Made by a program: the position numbers and the translations under genes
Notes under the pieces: generated by a model
Told to the model about the DNA's origin: nothing
Seen by the model: only the letters and a program-made list of their open reading frames with translations
Database searches by the model: none
Shown here: positions 1-9,902 of the stretch, piece by piece
Numbering within the stretch: the first letter of the stretch is position 1
Layout of the letters: the number at the start of each line of letters is the position of its first letter
NCBI GenBank assembly: GCA_049724395.1
Contig: JAUGWO010000051.1
Location: 1 to 64,000, forward strand
Source of the DNA: Spongospora subterranea f. sp. subterranea
Lineage: Eukaryota > Endomyxa: Phytomyxea > Phytomyxea > Plasmodiophorida
Direction: 5' to 3'
DNA length: 64,000 nt

Positions 1-221
1 CAAGGTAAATGCTGCTGGAACGTGACGATCTATCGTGAGGCCATTCTGCTGATACCGTCAGTCGGACCACTGAGTTTTCTGGTCTGTTGTAAAACTCTTC
101 CTTCCGGTATTTTTGTAACACTTGGATCTTTAATCATTTTTGTATACGCTGTTCCTGTTCATAGCTGAGACAATGACAATCCACCGCCGCCTACAATGTC
201 ATTGGAGCTGCGGTCTACATC

Positions 222-593
222 CTAGGAGAAGGAATCCATTCTTGAACCATTATCACCAAGAACTGTGAAGGAATGATTGCTTGGCTGTTCAAGGGAACCT
301 TTCCACTTTTGGTAGCTGTCAAAGCTGTCAAGTTTGTGCTCATTCTGTAACAGTCGGTGAAGGTGATGAGCGTTGATGATCGACGACATAATAAATCTAA
401 TGTAAATGTAGGCCCGAGGAGTCAGGGAGCGGAAATCCACTTTAACATTCTTTAATTGCCTTGAAACGACATCTTGCCCTCCTTTGGTGTGGTTCCACAT
501 TGAAACTACGTACTGCACAATTTCGTGGCAAGGAGGCAAGCTGTGGGATGCCGAGCGTCGTAAACGTATTGCCTCAGCCATAGACCTCCACAA
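222..593 (-). pseudogene. C-terminal tail of the transposon protein
   Basis: This 123-aa frame contains a W-N-x-T-KGGQDVVSRQL motif. KGG-x-D-x-(V/T)-S-R is a recurring C-terminal element in the oomycete-type DDE transposases I recall, so it is read as the tail of the same element. A further short frame at 607-858 lies between this and the nuclease segment and is probably a decayed linker. Confidence 0.4.
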
Positions 594-743
594 ATGAACA
601 GTAGAACTATCGACCGCGTGATGTAGCGCTTCGGGAGGAGCGCCGATCAGGGGTACTCAGGTTCCAGCATCGGCTTCGACCTTGGAAGTAATCATCGTTA
701 TGATACCGGAATATTGAATCAAATCTGAAATAATTAAACTTGA

Positions 744-1130
744 TCAAGGCCGCGTAAATGATTGCCTGATCACTAGCAACAACATATAGTACTCGAGAAC
801 ACGTAGTGGTTGATGCATGGTGAAGCACCTGTCCGCGATAATCAGGCGTCCAAACCAACAGAGAAAACAGGTCCGAACAAGCGTCGATTCTGAAAAACCG
901 CTGTGCGACCTTGTGAGATGTTGCAAGCGCGTTCTAGCCGCTCTTTTGCCTCTGTGATTGTGGTGATCGGCAGCTGTCGTTTTCAATTCCAGAATGCAAA
1001 CAAACAGTTCCTCATCCTCTGCCGCTGTACTTGACTGCATAACGCAAATTCCATCGACAGATGTCGCCATTGTTGGAACAGCTAAACTGTGGAGGAGTCC
1101 TCTATGAACAATTTCTGCGTTCACTATCAA
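744..1130 (-). pseudogene. PD-(D/E)XK (YqaJ-like) nuclease segment
   Basis: The frame contains PTMATSVDGICVM followed about 20 residues later by VCILELKTTA. This spacing of a conserved S-x-DG Asp and an E-x-K motif is typical of YqaJ-like/PD-(D/E)XK nucleases (Asp, then Glu-x-Lys). It follows the SAP segment on the same strand. Later residues look degenerate. The assignment rests only on motif spacing. Confidence 0.45.
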
Positions 1131-1639
1131 CAGATGAGGGCAATGGATCTCATCGAAGAAGGCAATGCCTTCACAATATTGCTCTCGTTTGCACTTCCTA
1201 CTTTAAGGGATGACTTCGTAAGTGGCTTCATGAACCACTTCTTCATCATAACAGAAGATATTCGCATAGAAGGGGTGGCACCACGGATTCGAACGATCAA
1301 CGATTGTTTTGTCCCATTGCACTGCAGCTGTAAGTTGCAAGCAAGTTCTTTCAACTGTGGAATCGTCAATTGATTGAGTTGCTCTGCAGACAGGTCAGGA
1401 CAATTTCCCGTTGCCACAGGCGCATCAGATGTTAGAATCTGCAATCGACGGAGCAGAGCCATTTGCCCCGGGTCTGGGAAGGTTGTAAACGCACGAACAG
1501 CAGCACTTGCTAATGTTGATGTCACCAAACAGCAACCTGCTCGCATAATGTGCCAGTCAAATCCTCCTTGAGCATCAGTTAGGGCCTCAACATTGCGATC
1601 TATAGTTTGCTGAATCAGTTCCTGCCCTGGAACTGACAT
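1127..1639 (-). pseudogene. SAP-domain segment of the transposon protein
   Basis: This is a 170-aa frame on the same strand as, and directly downstream of, the DDE segment. Residues 88-119 match a SAP DNA-binding motif: LTIPQLKELA, then a gap, then NGTKQSLIVRI. That is the helix-extended loop-helix pattern with the conserved LK, G and L positions. SAP domains bind AT-rich or scaffold-attachment DNA, so here it may help the transposase or nuclease bind DNA. The downstream end overlaps the nuclease frame by a few bases, consistent with one frameshifted ancestral ORF. Confidence 0.6.
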
Positions 1640-1858
1640 GGTGACCGATGACGGTTTTTTGGGAACGTAAATTCATGAAACCGCTCGAGGATTGCTGGCA
1701 ATTAGAGTTGCCACATGTCCTCTGCCACTTCGGTAAGCAATGGCATACAAATCCCTGTCCCCATACCGCTTCTTGGCCAGATACAATGATTTACAACCAA
1801 GTTCGGGCACCATTCTGGTCAACACTATGAGTTAGAAAAAAAACTTGAAACACACTGA

Positions 1859-2863
1859 TTACCTTCTGGATCCTATTTTGCTTTGAACGTCACCGAAAAC
1901 AAAAGGAAAGGATCTCATTCTTTTATGAGTTCCTAGAAGCTGGAAACCACACTTCAACAGATATTCTATCAAACTCGGGCCATTGTATCCTCGGTCCAAA
2001 CAAATCAAGTTTGTGCCCTTAACTTGTTCAGGCAGTTGTACTGAGTGAATATGCATGAGCAGCATACGAACCACATCTGCAAAGCTTTCACTTTTTCCTA
2101 ACAAGCGCATCCCTAGAAGCAGCCCAGTTGTCAAAGATACAGCGTTAGTTGAGACTATTCCAAACGCTTTCTTCGCATTATTAACTCTTGTAAATCCCAT
2201 TTGTTCCGATAAAGCGGATGTCAACCGATACTGATCGTCATCAATTGACAAAATTGTGGTTGCAGGAACGAAAGCGAGTTCGGATGCTGTCCTCGAAAAG
2301 GCAGCCTCTGTCCGTCTTATCAAAGTATCCGATGAAAATGGACGATCCCACGTTGCTAAGGTCGATTCCGAATGGTTTTTGCGCTTGAAAGCGTTCATTA
2401 TGGTGGTAAATGAAACACTATTGCAATTCTCAGCATCTGGATAAAGGAAAGCATGTTGAGGATCGAAAAACACGGAGGGTGTGACACCGTATATCGAGAG
2501 ATAGACTAAAACTTTGATGAACGCTACCAGGTCCTGGCTGGAAACGGATTGCCCGACGGGGATCCCCTCACGCAATGCATCACGTAATTCGCGATCAATT
2601 CCATCGAAAAAAAAAATTACACAATCGCTCAACGTAATTTGTTGACTATTCATCAACCTTCTGGCGTTGCTACAAACCGCCAAAATCTCGGTTTTGGCAG
2701 TCAACAAGAGCTCGTGGTCCGTACCAGTTGGCGACAGGCTTATTCCTTCAGAAAGATCAATATGCTTCCATCCGTCCTCAAACCCATTGTCAGATCTGCA
2801 CATCAATTCGGCAAGTTCGTCGCCGGCATAATCGTCTTCGAAAAAGGCTTGTAGGTCAGCCAT
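1859..2863 (-). pseudogene. DDE transposase core, N-terminal part
   Basis: This 334-aa frame has an acidic N-terminus and two candidate catalytic aspartates. The first is in the DDDQYRL context (about residue 208) and the second in CLDRGYNGPS (about residue 290), followed by a GTHKRMRSFPF stretch resembling the GT-x-(K/R)-R element after the second Asp in PiggyBac-like transposases. The third acidic residue is not in this frame. The frame ends at a stop, and the remaining modules follow in shifted frames at lower coordinates, so it is the 5' portion of a broken gene. ISNCY or piggyBac-like assignment is not settled. Confidence 0.55.
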
Positions 2864-3033
2864 TAGAAACTGCAGAAGTCTGCGTGAGCAAATGAAGGTA
2901 CCCTAACGATCTGGGCCACGGTCAATCAGCCCTGGCTAGAAAATCCGATTATCAATATGCATACAATTTTTTATAAAAATCAATCAAACAGATTAGTGGC
3001 TTTTAAACTTCAAAAATCAGGTTTTTTGAACCC

Positions 3034-3058
3034 CGGCGGTATATATTATATACCGCCG
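3034..3058. repeat. 25-bp near-perfect palindrome
   Basis: The sequence cggcggtatata, one central base, then its reverse complement forms a 25-bp palindrome. It is followed within 60 bp by several CG-rich alternating stretches (acgcgcg, acgcgcgcgt, acgcgcgcgg). It lies between a transposon relic and a LINE scrap. No function is assigned. Confidence 0.6.
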
Positions 3059-3159
3059 CTCGATCAGGTTACTCTACGCGCGAACATGGTACGCGCGCGT
3101 ACCCATACGCGCGCGGAGTTTTTGTTCATACTATCCCCCTCACAGTCGTGGCGCAATGC

Positions 3160-3490
3160 GCGCATGAAAACAATATCCCGGTACTTTAACACCGAACAAA
3201 ATACGACACTCATTGAGAATAATCACAGTGGCAAAAACAATATCGCCAATCATCAATGGAATGCCTCTTAAGTCGAGCTGATCCAACGTCGTATTTTCTA
3301 CAGTCCTCCCGCTTCCCTTTCATTGCCGATTAACTAGGGAATATATTCTACACTACATTAAAATATATCACTTCCTCCTCTCTTCATTTTTTAAAATGCC
3401 GACCAGATATCGGACAATTAAGCCCATGAACTGGCTCAATTCTCAAACAAACACCAAATTGTGCTTTCACCAGACCAAGTTTTTCTTGGA
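3160..3490 (+). pseudogene. LINE endonuclease 5' fragment
   Basis: The translation RYFNTEQNTTLIENNHSG, then NNIANHQWNAS, matches the start of the LINE ORF2 at 30030-30180 of this window (NYFSTEQNTRLFEKKHTG, then NQIANHD and QWNAGR). Further decayed similarity (ELARFTNKHK-like) continues near 3425-3470 in another frame. It is a short dead scrap of the same LINE family. 3490-3770 shows nothing recognisable. Confidence 0.6.
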
Positions 3491-3778
3491 AAATGAATTC
3501 TCCGGAATTATGCCCGTTTTTACGAGCGATTGCATTTACTGAGCTCGATGTCCTGCAGGTTTTTCAACGCAATTCATGAGAAGAATGATCACAGAAAACC
3601 CAGATATAGTGCTCGAGCCGACAGAACATATTTAACTTGGGCAATTTATTGAAAATTGTTGACCAATTTCGTTATCCACCGCTTGTAATATGAAATTGCC
3701 TGTAAAACGGGCATATCCTCCTCATCATCATCATCTTCAGCTTCTTCTCTATCTGTGAGTCTTGCGATCGGTCATCTT

Positions 3779-4108
3779 TCAAAGCTTGGCTGATACAAGC
3801 CTCGATTTGGTCATTTGTGACGACATCAACTGTGGTATCCGGGGAAAGGTGGAGAATAAGCGGAAAGGTACATGAGATACAAGGACGGTAGGGTCGGGCA
3901 CGACATCACTTTCCCCCGGATCTCGTGTTGCGCCATTATTCGGTAACACATGCGGTATAGACCAAGTTGTACAGTACTGGGGCTCCCAGGACAAGTGGGA
4001 CGAGTGGTAACCCCGCCATCTGACGAGGTACTTGCGTGGTCCCTTGCGCGACAAGATTTTATCGACCAAGTACGTGTCAGGGTCGAGTGATGGATTGAGC
4101 TGGACCAT
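3779..4108 (-). pseudogene. Ty3 chromodomain segment
   Basis: This 109-aa frame has the chromodomain core at about residues 12-43: a YLVDKIL strand, K-YLVRWRGY, and closing SWEP. In chromoviruses this domain targets integration to chromatin marks. It lies at the 3' end of the relic in the expected position after integrase. Confidence 0.7.
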
Positions 4109-4152
4109 CTTCAGCTGGCTCGAAGCCGCGGTGCTTGGTGGCCCTGGAATCC

Positions 4153-4437
4153 CAAACGGTCGTCCAAGACTGATCCTTTTTATATAGGGCCTTTCAAAGT
4201 CATCCGCCGCACCAAGGGTGGCTCAAAACGATGTTTTGAAAATCCTGCCGGCACGACGATGTCGACTTGCGTTTGCACCAACAGGCTGCAACTTGCGATG
4301 CCAAGCGGAGAACCATTTGTTCAAATGCCCAGAGTTTATGCAAAGTTTCAGACCGATAAAAAAAATCCTGTTTTGTCCCACGGCGGATGACTTTGAAAGG
4401 CCCTATATAAACAGGATCAGTCTTGGACGACCGTTTG
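4153..4437. repeat. Inverted duplication, 57-bp arms
   Basis: 4153-4209 and 4381-4437 are reverse complements with about one internal mismatch. Both carry the stretch caaacggtcgtccaagactg and its continuation. The 171-bp spacer is also Ty3-derived. This is a local head-to-head duplication inside the element and not a terminal repeat. Confidence 0.85.
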
Positions 4438-5179
4438 AGATCCTGCAGCATAAGATAAGAGTTAATAGGGAAAGGATCGCCGGTCAGGATACGATGGCGC
4501 TTAGAATACTGGGCGATGGCCGCAGCAGCGTGGGAAGAATGGAAAGACAAACGACCTCCTGAGCCCAATGAAGGCGGGCGCGGACGTCGTCGTATGTCGG
4601 TGGGGCAGCGTGAACGGCTGGCGGCTGTGCGTCGAATGGATTCGCTGCTCGGCAGAACATAACCGAGAATGGGGCGCTGGCGTGCGACAATGCCACTCGT
4701 AAGTTGCAGAATAGCTGGACCGCGGGGACATAGCGGTCCCATTCCCCTTCCTCGGAAGCAAGTTGCTTTTTGATAGCCCGGCAAACCGTCTGGACGTTGC
4801 GTTCGGCGAGGCAGTTGGCTCGGGGATGGTAGGCAGTGACCAAGCGATGGTCAATGCCGCATGCTTGAACCATTTGGGCGACCAGGCGGTTCACGAACTC
4901 GGTGCCGTTGTCGGATTAAATAACCAAAGGGAACCCGAAGTCCACGAACACTGCGAGCAGGGCCTGTGCGACCGAGCGGGCACTTCTATCAGCAAGGGCC
5001 GAAAAAAAACGAACCGCGTTTTTTCATCACATCGCGCTGTCAACTTTTCCTGCCCATCGCTTCGCATTCTAAGTCCTGACACGTCGTTTCCCAAGAACAG
5101 CTCCCTCATGACGCAGTTCAAGCGCATCAACAGATGATCGGACAGGGTAACGGTGGAGAACATATCAATTACCAACCGC

Positions 5180-6220
5180 TGCTGTTTAGTTCAGTGAGAA
5201 TTGGCCAGCTTTGGGAGTGCACTTTCATACATTGTTTTAATTACAGTGATTTCGGTTCACGACACCCGAAGCATTATGAGGGTCCGAACGCAGCTGAGAA
5301 ATCTAACGGCTATACCAGTTCAATAATGTCGAGAAATGATACCATGACAACAACAAGGCGGCGATTGGGCTGTATCTTAGGGTTTCAGCAGTATCCTCAT
5401 GGCAATCTTGTGCTGCATCGTTTTTCGACATTGCCACAGGCGACACCAGTCGGATGATGTCTGCCATGAGCGGGGAGTGATCCAGTACTGACAGGCTAAA
5501 TGATCGTGATTTGTTTCTGATCTAATGCTGGAAAACTCACAGACAATCGGTCAGTGTTGTGGCGCCTTCGGGTTGAGTCAGGTCAACGAACGTTGCACCA
5601 ATGTGACCCCGATTGTCGTTCTGGTTCCTACGACTGGAGCGGAACCTCAGAATGGCGAAATGGTAAGAACGTACTTGATACTGCCGATGATCCCGGGTTT
5701 GAGGAAAAAGTGAAACGATGGCAAATTCATTGTTGTACCTCAAATTCCACGATCTGTTGGCCAGGTGTTGAGCGGTCCGGGTAGAAAGCAATTGGCCATG
5801 GATGCGTTTATGATCATAGCGCCTCTTTCCGTCAAATGAAACAATTCCTGGTTGGAATGCATTATTCAGCGCCCCTGGAAAAACATCCATATTTCAGGCA
5901 AACGGCGCCAATGGTGCTTACTTCCTTCCCACATTCGCAGGTCATGTTCAAGCGGTATTCCTTGAGTCAGAATGGGCCAACCTTTCACTTATTTGCCAAC
6001 AGGACCTGATCAAACTGTGAATAATATTGTGAGTTTCATTCGCACCAAAGCTGAACCAATTCGTTGGGATATCATGGGTTTATCACCATTTGCCTTCCCT
6101 ATCTAGCACTTGCACAGTGCCTTTGTGCAGTGAAGAGGTGAGATGATGTTTGTTCGTAATAAAGTAGTCTGTGTTTATTTACAACTTGAAGTTCACGGTG
6201 GGACACGGGATCTAGGTTAT
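5180..6220. other. Region without a recognisable gene
   Basis: Open frames exist on both strands (for example 5537-5890 minus, 117 aa; 5554-5784 plus), but none shows a recognisable motif and they overlap each other. The long open stretch at 5537-5890 could be a decayed exon. I see no repeats or RNA genes. Confidence 0.3.
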
Positions 6221-6223
6221 CAA

Positions 6224-7096
6224 TCAAACGCGAACTGCACGCGAAGCGACTGTACGCAGAGCGTTGAAGGTTGTAGTTTTTTTCAAAAAGTGCACGAGAA
6301 TCATGGGCCAAATGGTCGACGCCGAATTGAAAGCCATTTCGATAATATAGACGAACACATACTGGTCGACAACGATGGGGGTCATTCCTGCCACCATCAA
6401 GGTGGTGATGACCTCAAATACAGTCTGGATTAGGAAGAACGCCATTGTGATATTGATCAATCGGCCATGACCGGTGGTCGTCGTCGGTGAAGGGGTCGTA
6501 GTTGATCTGCGCTTATTTTCTCGATAACTTGGGGCGCTGGTAAATTTGGTGGCGGGGGTGCGATGCCTGGTCATGATATACTTAAGGAACCGGCAGTTGA
6601 TCGAAATGTCGATAATGAACCGGAGCACCGTTGTCCAGTTATGAACGTTGTTGTTCGGGATGAATACACACAGCTCGATGACCGGGACAATGAAAATCTG
6701 CAGCGATATGTTGAACCAGATCGTGCTGATCGGCAGGTAGATGCAGGCGAGGAACAAGATGGAGTAGTCGATTGCTTGGCTGAATTTTGACTCCATCGTG
6801 TGCAGCATTGTGATTCGCGCTGCAAAGTACATTCGCATCATCGCCTGAACAGAATAGAACGTTGTCCCGCCGATCCGATGAAGAACAGCGCATTCACTCT
6901 CAGTACGGCCAAACACGAACATATTCGCGGACGTGGAAATCATCGCCACAACATTGATGATCACCGCCAAACAGTGCAGCATGATCCAGTAACGAGTGAG
7001 TTTCTTCTGCTGAAATATGATGTAGATGAAGAGGATCAAACCGAAGAAGATCGCCGCCACGATGTAAATCAGGTCGGTATTGATAGGGCTCGCCAT
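6224..7096 (-). CDS. Seven-helix membrane protein (GPCR-like topology)
   Basis: This is an intact, intronless 290-aa ORF with its own ATG. It has about seven hydrophobic segments: residues 9-28, 36-59, 77-99, 109-131, 132-148 or 151-172, 213-237 and 243-270. A Ser/Thr-rich hydrophilic loop (about 180-211, containing TTTPSPTTTT) sits between helices 5 and 6, and a short basic tail follows the last helix. The topology fits a small serpentine receptor or other 7TM protein, but no family signature (DRY, NPxxY) is clear. It is flanked by TE relics and shares no operon-like arrangement. Its intact frame among dead elements suggests a real, possibly multicopy gene. The function is unknown; a transporter or ciliate/nematode-style chemoreceptor analogue are alternatives. 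Confidence 0.7.
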   Translation of the reverse strand: MASPINTDLIYIVAAIFFGLILFIYIIFQQKKLTRYWIMLHCLAVIINVVAMISTSANMFVFGRTESECAVLHRIGGTTFYSVQAMMRMYFAARITMLHTMESKFSQAIDYSILFLACIYLPISTIWFNISLQIFIVPVIELCVFIPNNNVHNWTTVLRFIIDISINCRFLKYIMTRHRTPATKFTSAPSYRENKRRSTTTPSPTTTTGHGRLINITMAFFLIQTVFEVITTLMVAGMTPIVVDQYVFVYIIEMAFNSASTIWPMILVHFLKKTTTFNALRTVASRAVRV

Positions 7097-7099
7097 TGA

Positions 7100-7700
7100 T
7101 GACCTTTAGCTGCAACGATCAGAAGGTCCTGCTGCAAAGTCAACTAAACGATGATCGGGTCGAGGGAGTACACGTATGGTCCATTTTTGACCAGATCTAC
7201 GAGGTACTTCCCCAATCATTTCGTGCTCTTTCCTCTTGTCACATGTTGCTTTGGTGAACTGTGTCTTAGGGGCTCCACAGTTTAGCTCTCCTGTTCATCC
7301 CTTATTGCTCATTCGTTGATTCTGTCAGCGACGTATCGAGCGTTAGATTTGATTGACTCCTCAGTAGTTATATGTTCTGTTGAGATAGGTTCTACGTTTG
7401 ACTTCAACACCTCTTTGAGGGTTTGTTTCTTAAACTGGCACTTCCTCATTCTAACGTCGCTGTATCTTTCAATATTCCTGACGTATTTCAGCGAAAGCCG
7501 CTACTCCAAGTACGATAAATTTTTCTATTTCAGCGATTGGTTCTGTCGGCGCCCGTTTTGCTTTATTTGTCAGATGTTCCTAGTGCAGCCCTTGGGACCG
7601 CAACCGTCCAAGGTTGAATTGCTCACCGCATGAACGGTTTAGCTTCATTATGGCGGAGAATGTGCTGCACTATATCGTGCACGAAATCAAAGCCCAGGTT
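7100..7700. other. Intergenic, no gene seen
   Basis: This lies between the start of the 7TM gene and the Ty3 5' LTR. A 105-aa plus frame at 7316-7633 is low-complexity in composition and matches nothing I recognise. The part next to 7096 presumably holds the promoter of the 7TM gene; no motif is evident. Confidence 0.3.
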
Positions 7701-7703
7701 GTA

Positions 7704-7856
7704 TGTCAGGAATATTTCAGGCAATATTCCTGTCAGTTACGGGGTGCGGAGTCCGGGGCTAGGTCATTCCGGATTACCTCAAATATAGAGTAGCTCTGTG
7801 CTGGTCTGTTGATTGTCATCAGCATTTCCTGTTCCTGTGTCCGGGTGTTCCTAACA
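7704..7856 (+). repeat. 5' LTR
   Basis: It starts TGTCAGGAATATT and ends GTGTTCCTAACA. It shares CTGTCAGTTACGG, TAGGTCATTCCGGATTA and TCCTGTTCCTGTG with the 3' LTR. It contains a 28-bp insertion relative to the 3' copy. Confidence 0.75.
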
Positions 7857-7990
7857 GTGTAATCCGGAAATCCGTTCTCAGCATTCTGTTTCTGTTCGAA
7901 GGGGCTCCTGGAGTGGTTCCATTGTGTCCCCTGCCTCAGTCTTCCTTGTTCTGTGGTTGTGTTCCTTTTGTTTTTTTTTGTTCCGCTACC

Positions 7991-8410
7991 ATGGACGTCG
8001 ATTCTCCCCCCTCATACGAACAACTAATGGAGGCCTACCAACAACAGCGGCAATCTAACCGTAATTTGCAGAAAAAGTTGGCTGCCGCCGCGCAAGTGCT
8101 CAGAAACGTCCAAGACCTCCAACGCCCAGCTCACCAAGACGATGGGAAGGGAGAGATCGAGATGTTGCGTCAGGAAGTTCGACAATTGGGTGAACTACGA
8201 GCGCAGAACTCGAACGCCGGCCCAAAACTAGCGACCCCAGAGAAATTCGATGGAAATCGAGCCAGCTTCCGTGCCTTCTTCAACCATGTAAACCTTTTGG
8301 TAAATCTTCCGTCAAATTGACATTGGTCCGACACAGACCGGGTGGGTTTCCTGGTCAGCTTATTGAAGAGGCCTGCACTGAATTGGGTATCGCCTTTGAT
8401 GAAGGTTTTG
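7991..8410 (+). pseudogene. Ty3 gag, N-terminal part
   Basis: It starts at the ATG of MDVDSPPSYEQ. A coiled-coil-like N-terminus (QQRQSNRNLQKKLAAAAQVL) precedes a retrotransposon-gag segment (PEKFDGNRASFRAFFN). A stop follows LLVNLPSN at 8320, but the frame continues with readable gag (HWSDTDRVGFLVSLL) to about 8400, where homology stops abruptly at the inversion junction. It would form the retrotransposon particle if intact. Confidence 0.75.
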
Positions 8411-8419
8411 CTTGAGATT

Positions 8420-9261
8420 CAACTGTATCGACCGCGCACGCGCTACGCCCGGCGACCTAAAGCATTTCCCTGTTTCCGGTGATCACAATCCGCAATGCGA
8501 TGCCCCGGAGCTCCGCAATACAAACATAATTGATGCTTAAACCGGTACTCCCTCTGATCCGTTGCCTTGAGCGCGTCGATGATCATGGGCTCGTTCTCAC
8601 TTTGTCTTGGCGGCGCAAACCGATAGCGCGCTTCACCTCGCCCGGATCGCTCCTGACGCCGTTCTTCCAGCCTAGCGTCAATACGTATGGACAATGTGAT
8701 AAGATCTTCCAGGTCTACAGGTAACGGAGCCCTTGCTAAATCGTCTTTCACGTCTTCATTAAGCCCTGTCCTTTAACGATGAGCCCTGGCTTGTTCATTC
8801 CATGCTGTATCGACCGCCAGCATCCGAAATTCGGCCGCATAAGTTGCTGCTGAGCTCCTCCCCTGGCGAATGGTCTCTAACTTGGTCTCCGCCGAACGTG
8901 TGCGGTCCGGATCGTCGAAAATTTTGAACCGTCTTGTGAACTACTTCCAATAGTGCAAAACAGCATCGTTCACCTCCATCAAAGTCGATACCCAATCCAG
9001 TGCAGGCCCCTTCAATAAGCTGACCAGGAAACCCACCCGGTCTGGGTCGGACCAATGTCTATTTGACGGAAGATTTACCAAAAGGTTTACCTGGTTGAAG
9101 AAGGCACGGAAGCTGGCTCGATTTCCATCGAATTTCTCTGGGGTCGCTAATTTTGGGCCGGCGTTCGAGTTCTGCGCTCGTAGTTCACCCAATTGTCGCA
9201 CCTCGTATGAACGTGTCACTCGTGTGATAGGGTCTAACCTTCGCCCATCAATGACTTCCAA
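8420..9261 (-). pseudogene. Inverted Ty3 gag block with zinc knuckle
   Basis: On the minus strand, 9261-8941 repeats the gag segment at 8179-8404 almost base for base. 8751-8443 continues with the C-terminal gag including a CCHC zinc knuckle (CLYCGAPGHRIADC). So a second gag copy lies inverted inside the element. One frameshift lies between the two frames (about 8795-9055). The inverted arms are roughly 8179-8404 and 8975-9202, with about 97% identity by eye. Confidence 0.8.
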
Positions 9262-9411
9262 AGAAATCGCGACAATGCTGTCGTCGACAACAAACTTCCA
9301 AACTGGGAATCTTGTAAGGTAATCTTGGATACTAATGGAGCTGCCGGGTTGTTTTCAATTAAAGCTGTTGTTGAAATTTTTAGTAGTGGGAAAACAGGCC
9401 ATGAATTCTAG

Positions 9412-9902
9412 AAGCCGACGCGTCTGATTTCGCAATGGGAGCTGTTCTATCGCAACCGGGACCAAATGATCAACTGCACCCAGTGGCGTTTTATTCCAGG
9501 AAGTTTACCGCGTCGGAAATCATCTACGAAACACACGACAAAGCACTATTAGCAATAGTGGAGGCGTTCAGACAATGGCGTCACTTCTTGGAGGGTAGTC
9601 CACACCAGATACAGATTTTTAGTGATCACAAGAACCTCACACTATTCTCTACTAGCAAGAATCTAAATCGAAGGCAAGCCAGATGGTCCATGGTGTTATC
9701 AGAATACGATTATGTCATTATCCACCGAGCGGGAGCCCTTTCCAGGGAAACCAGACGCATTATCCAGAAGGCCCGAATTCAAAATCACGACCGCAGATAC
9801 CGCATGGACGCAGCAGAAAACCTCCATCATCAATCCGAAAAGGCTAGTCAAGGCACCAAATCCGCGTATTTGCAGTTCGGAACACAGTTCCCGAACCAAT
9901 GA
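9412..9902 (+). pseudogene. Ty3 RNase H domain
   Basis: The frame opens with [15 protein letters not shown], the standard end of Ty3 RT and start of RNase H. It continues with [36 protein letters not shown] and FSDHKNLT. The RT palm upstream (including YxDD) is absent. After HRAG the frame shifts; the [12 protein letters not shown] motif that normally follows RNase H is read in the overlapping frame at 9712-9936. Confidence 0.8.

Larger units (their letters stand above)
222..2863 (-). mobile_element. Decayed DDE transposon with SAP and nuclease modules
   Basis: Four consecutive minus-strand reading frames carry collinear pieces of one large transposon protein: DDE core (1859-2863), SAP domain (1127-1639), PD-(D/E)XK-like nuclease (744-1130) and a C-terminal tail (222-593). 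The frames are broken by stops and frameshifts, so it is almost certainly inactive. From memory, oomycete-type genomes carry multicopy proteins with this order; I could not search. Terminal inverted repeats were not found, and the left end may lie outside the window. Confidence 0.6.
3779..5175 (-). mobile_element. Ty3 (chromodomain) retrotransposon relic
   Basis: Reading right to left, 4484-4894 encodes the C-terminal half of a Ty3-type integrase core (TAYHPRANCLAERNVQTV, with the catalytic-Glu region AERN). 3779-4108 encodes a chromodomain (YLVDKILSRKGPRKYLVRWR, then SWEP). 4891-5175 is an upstream frame, probably more integrase. The order INT then CHR is that of chromoviruses. Frames are broken and a 57-bp inverted duplication sits between them, so it is dead. 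No LTRs were identified. Confidence 0.7.
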
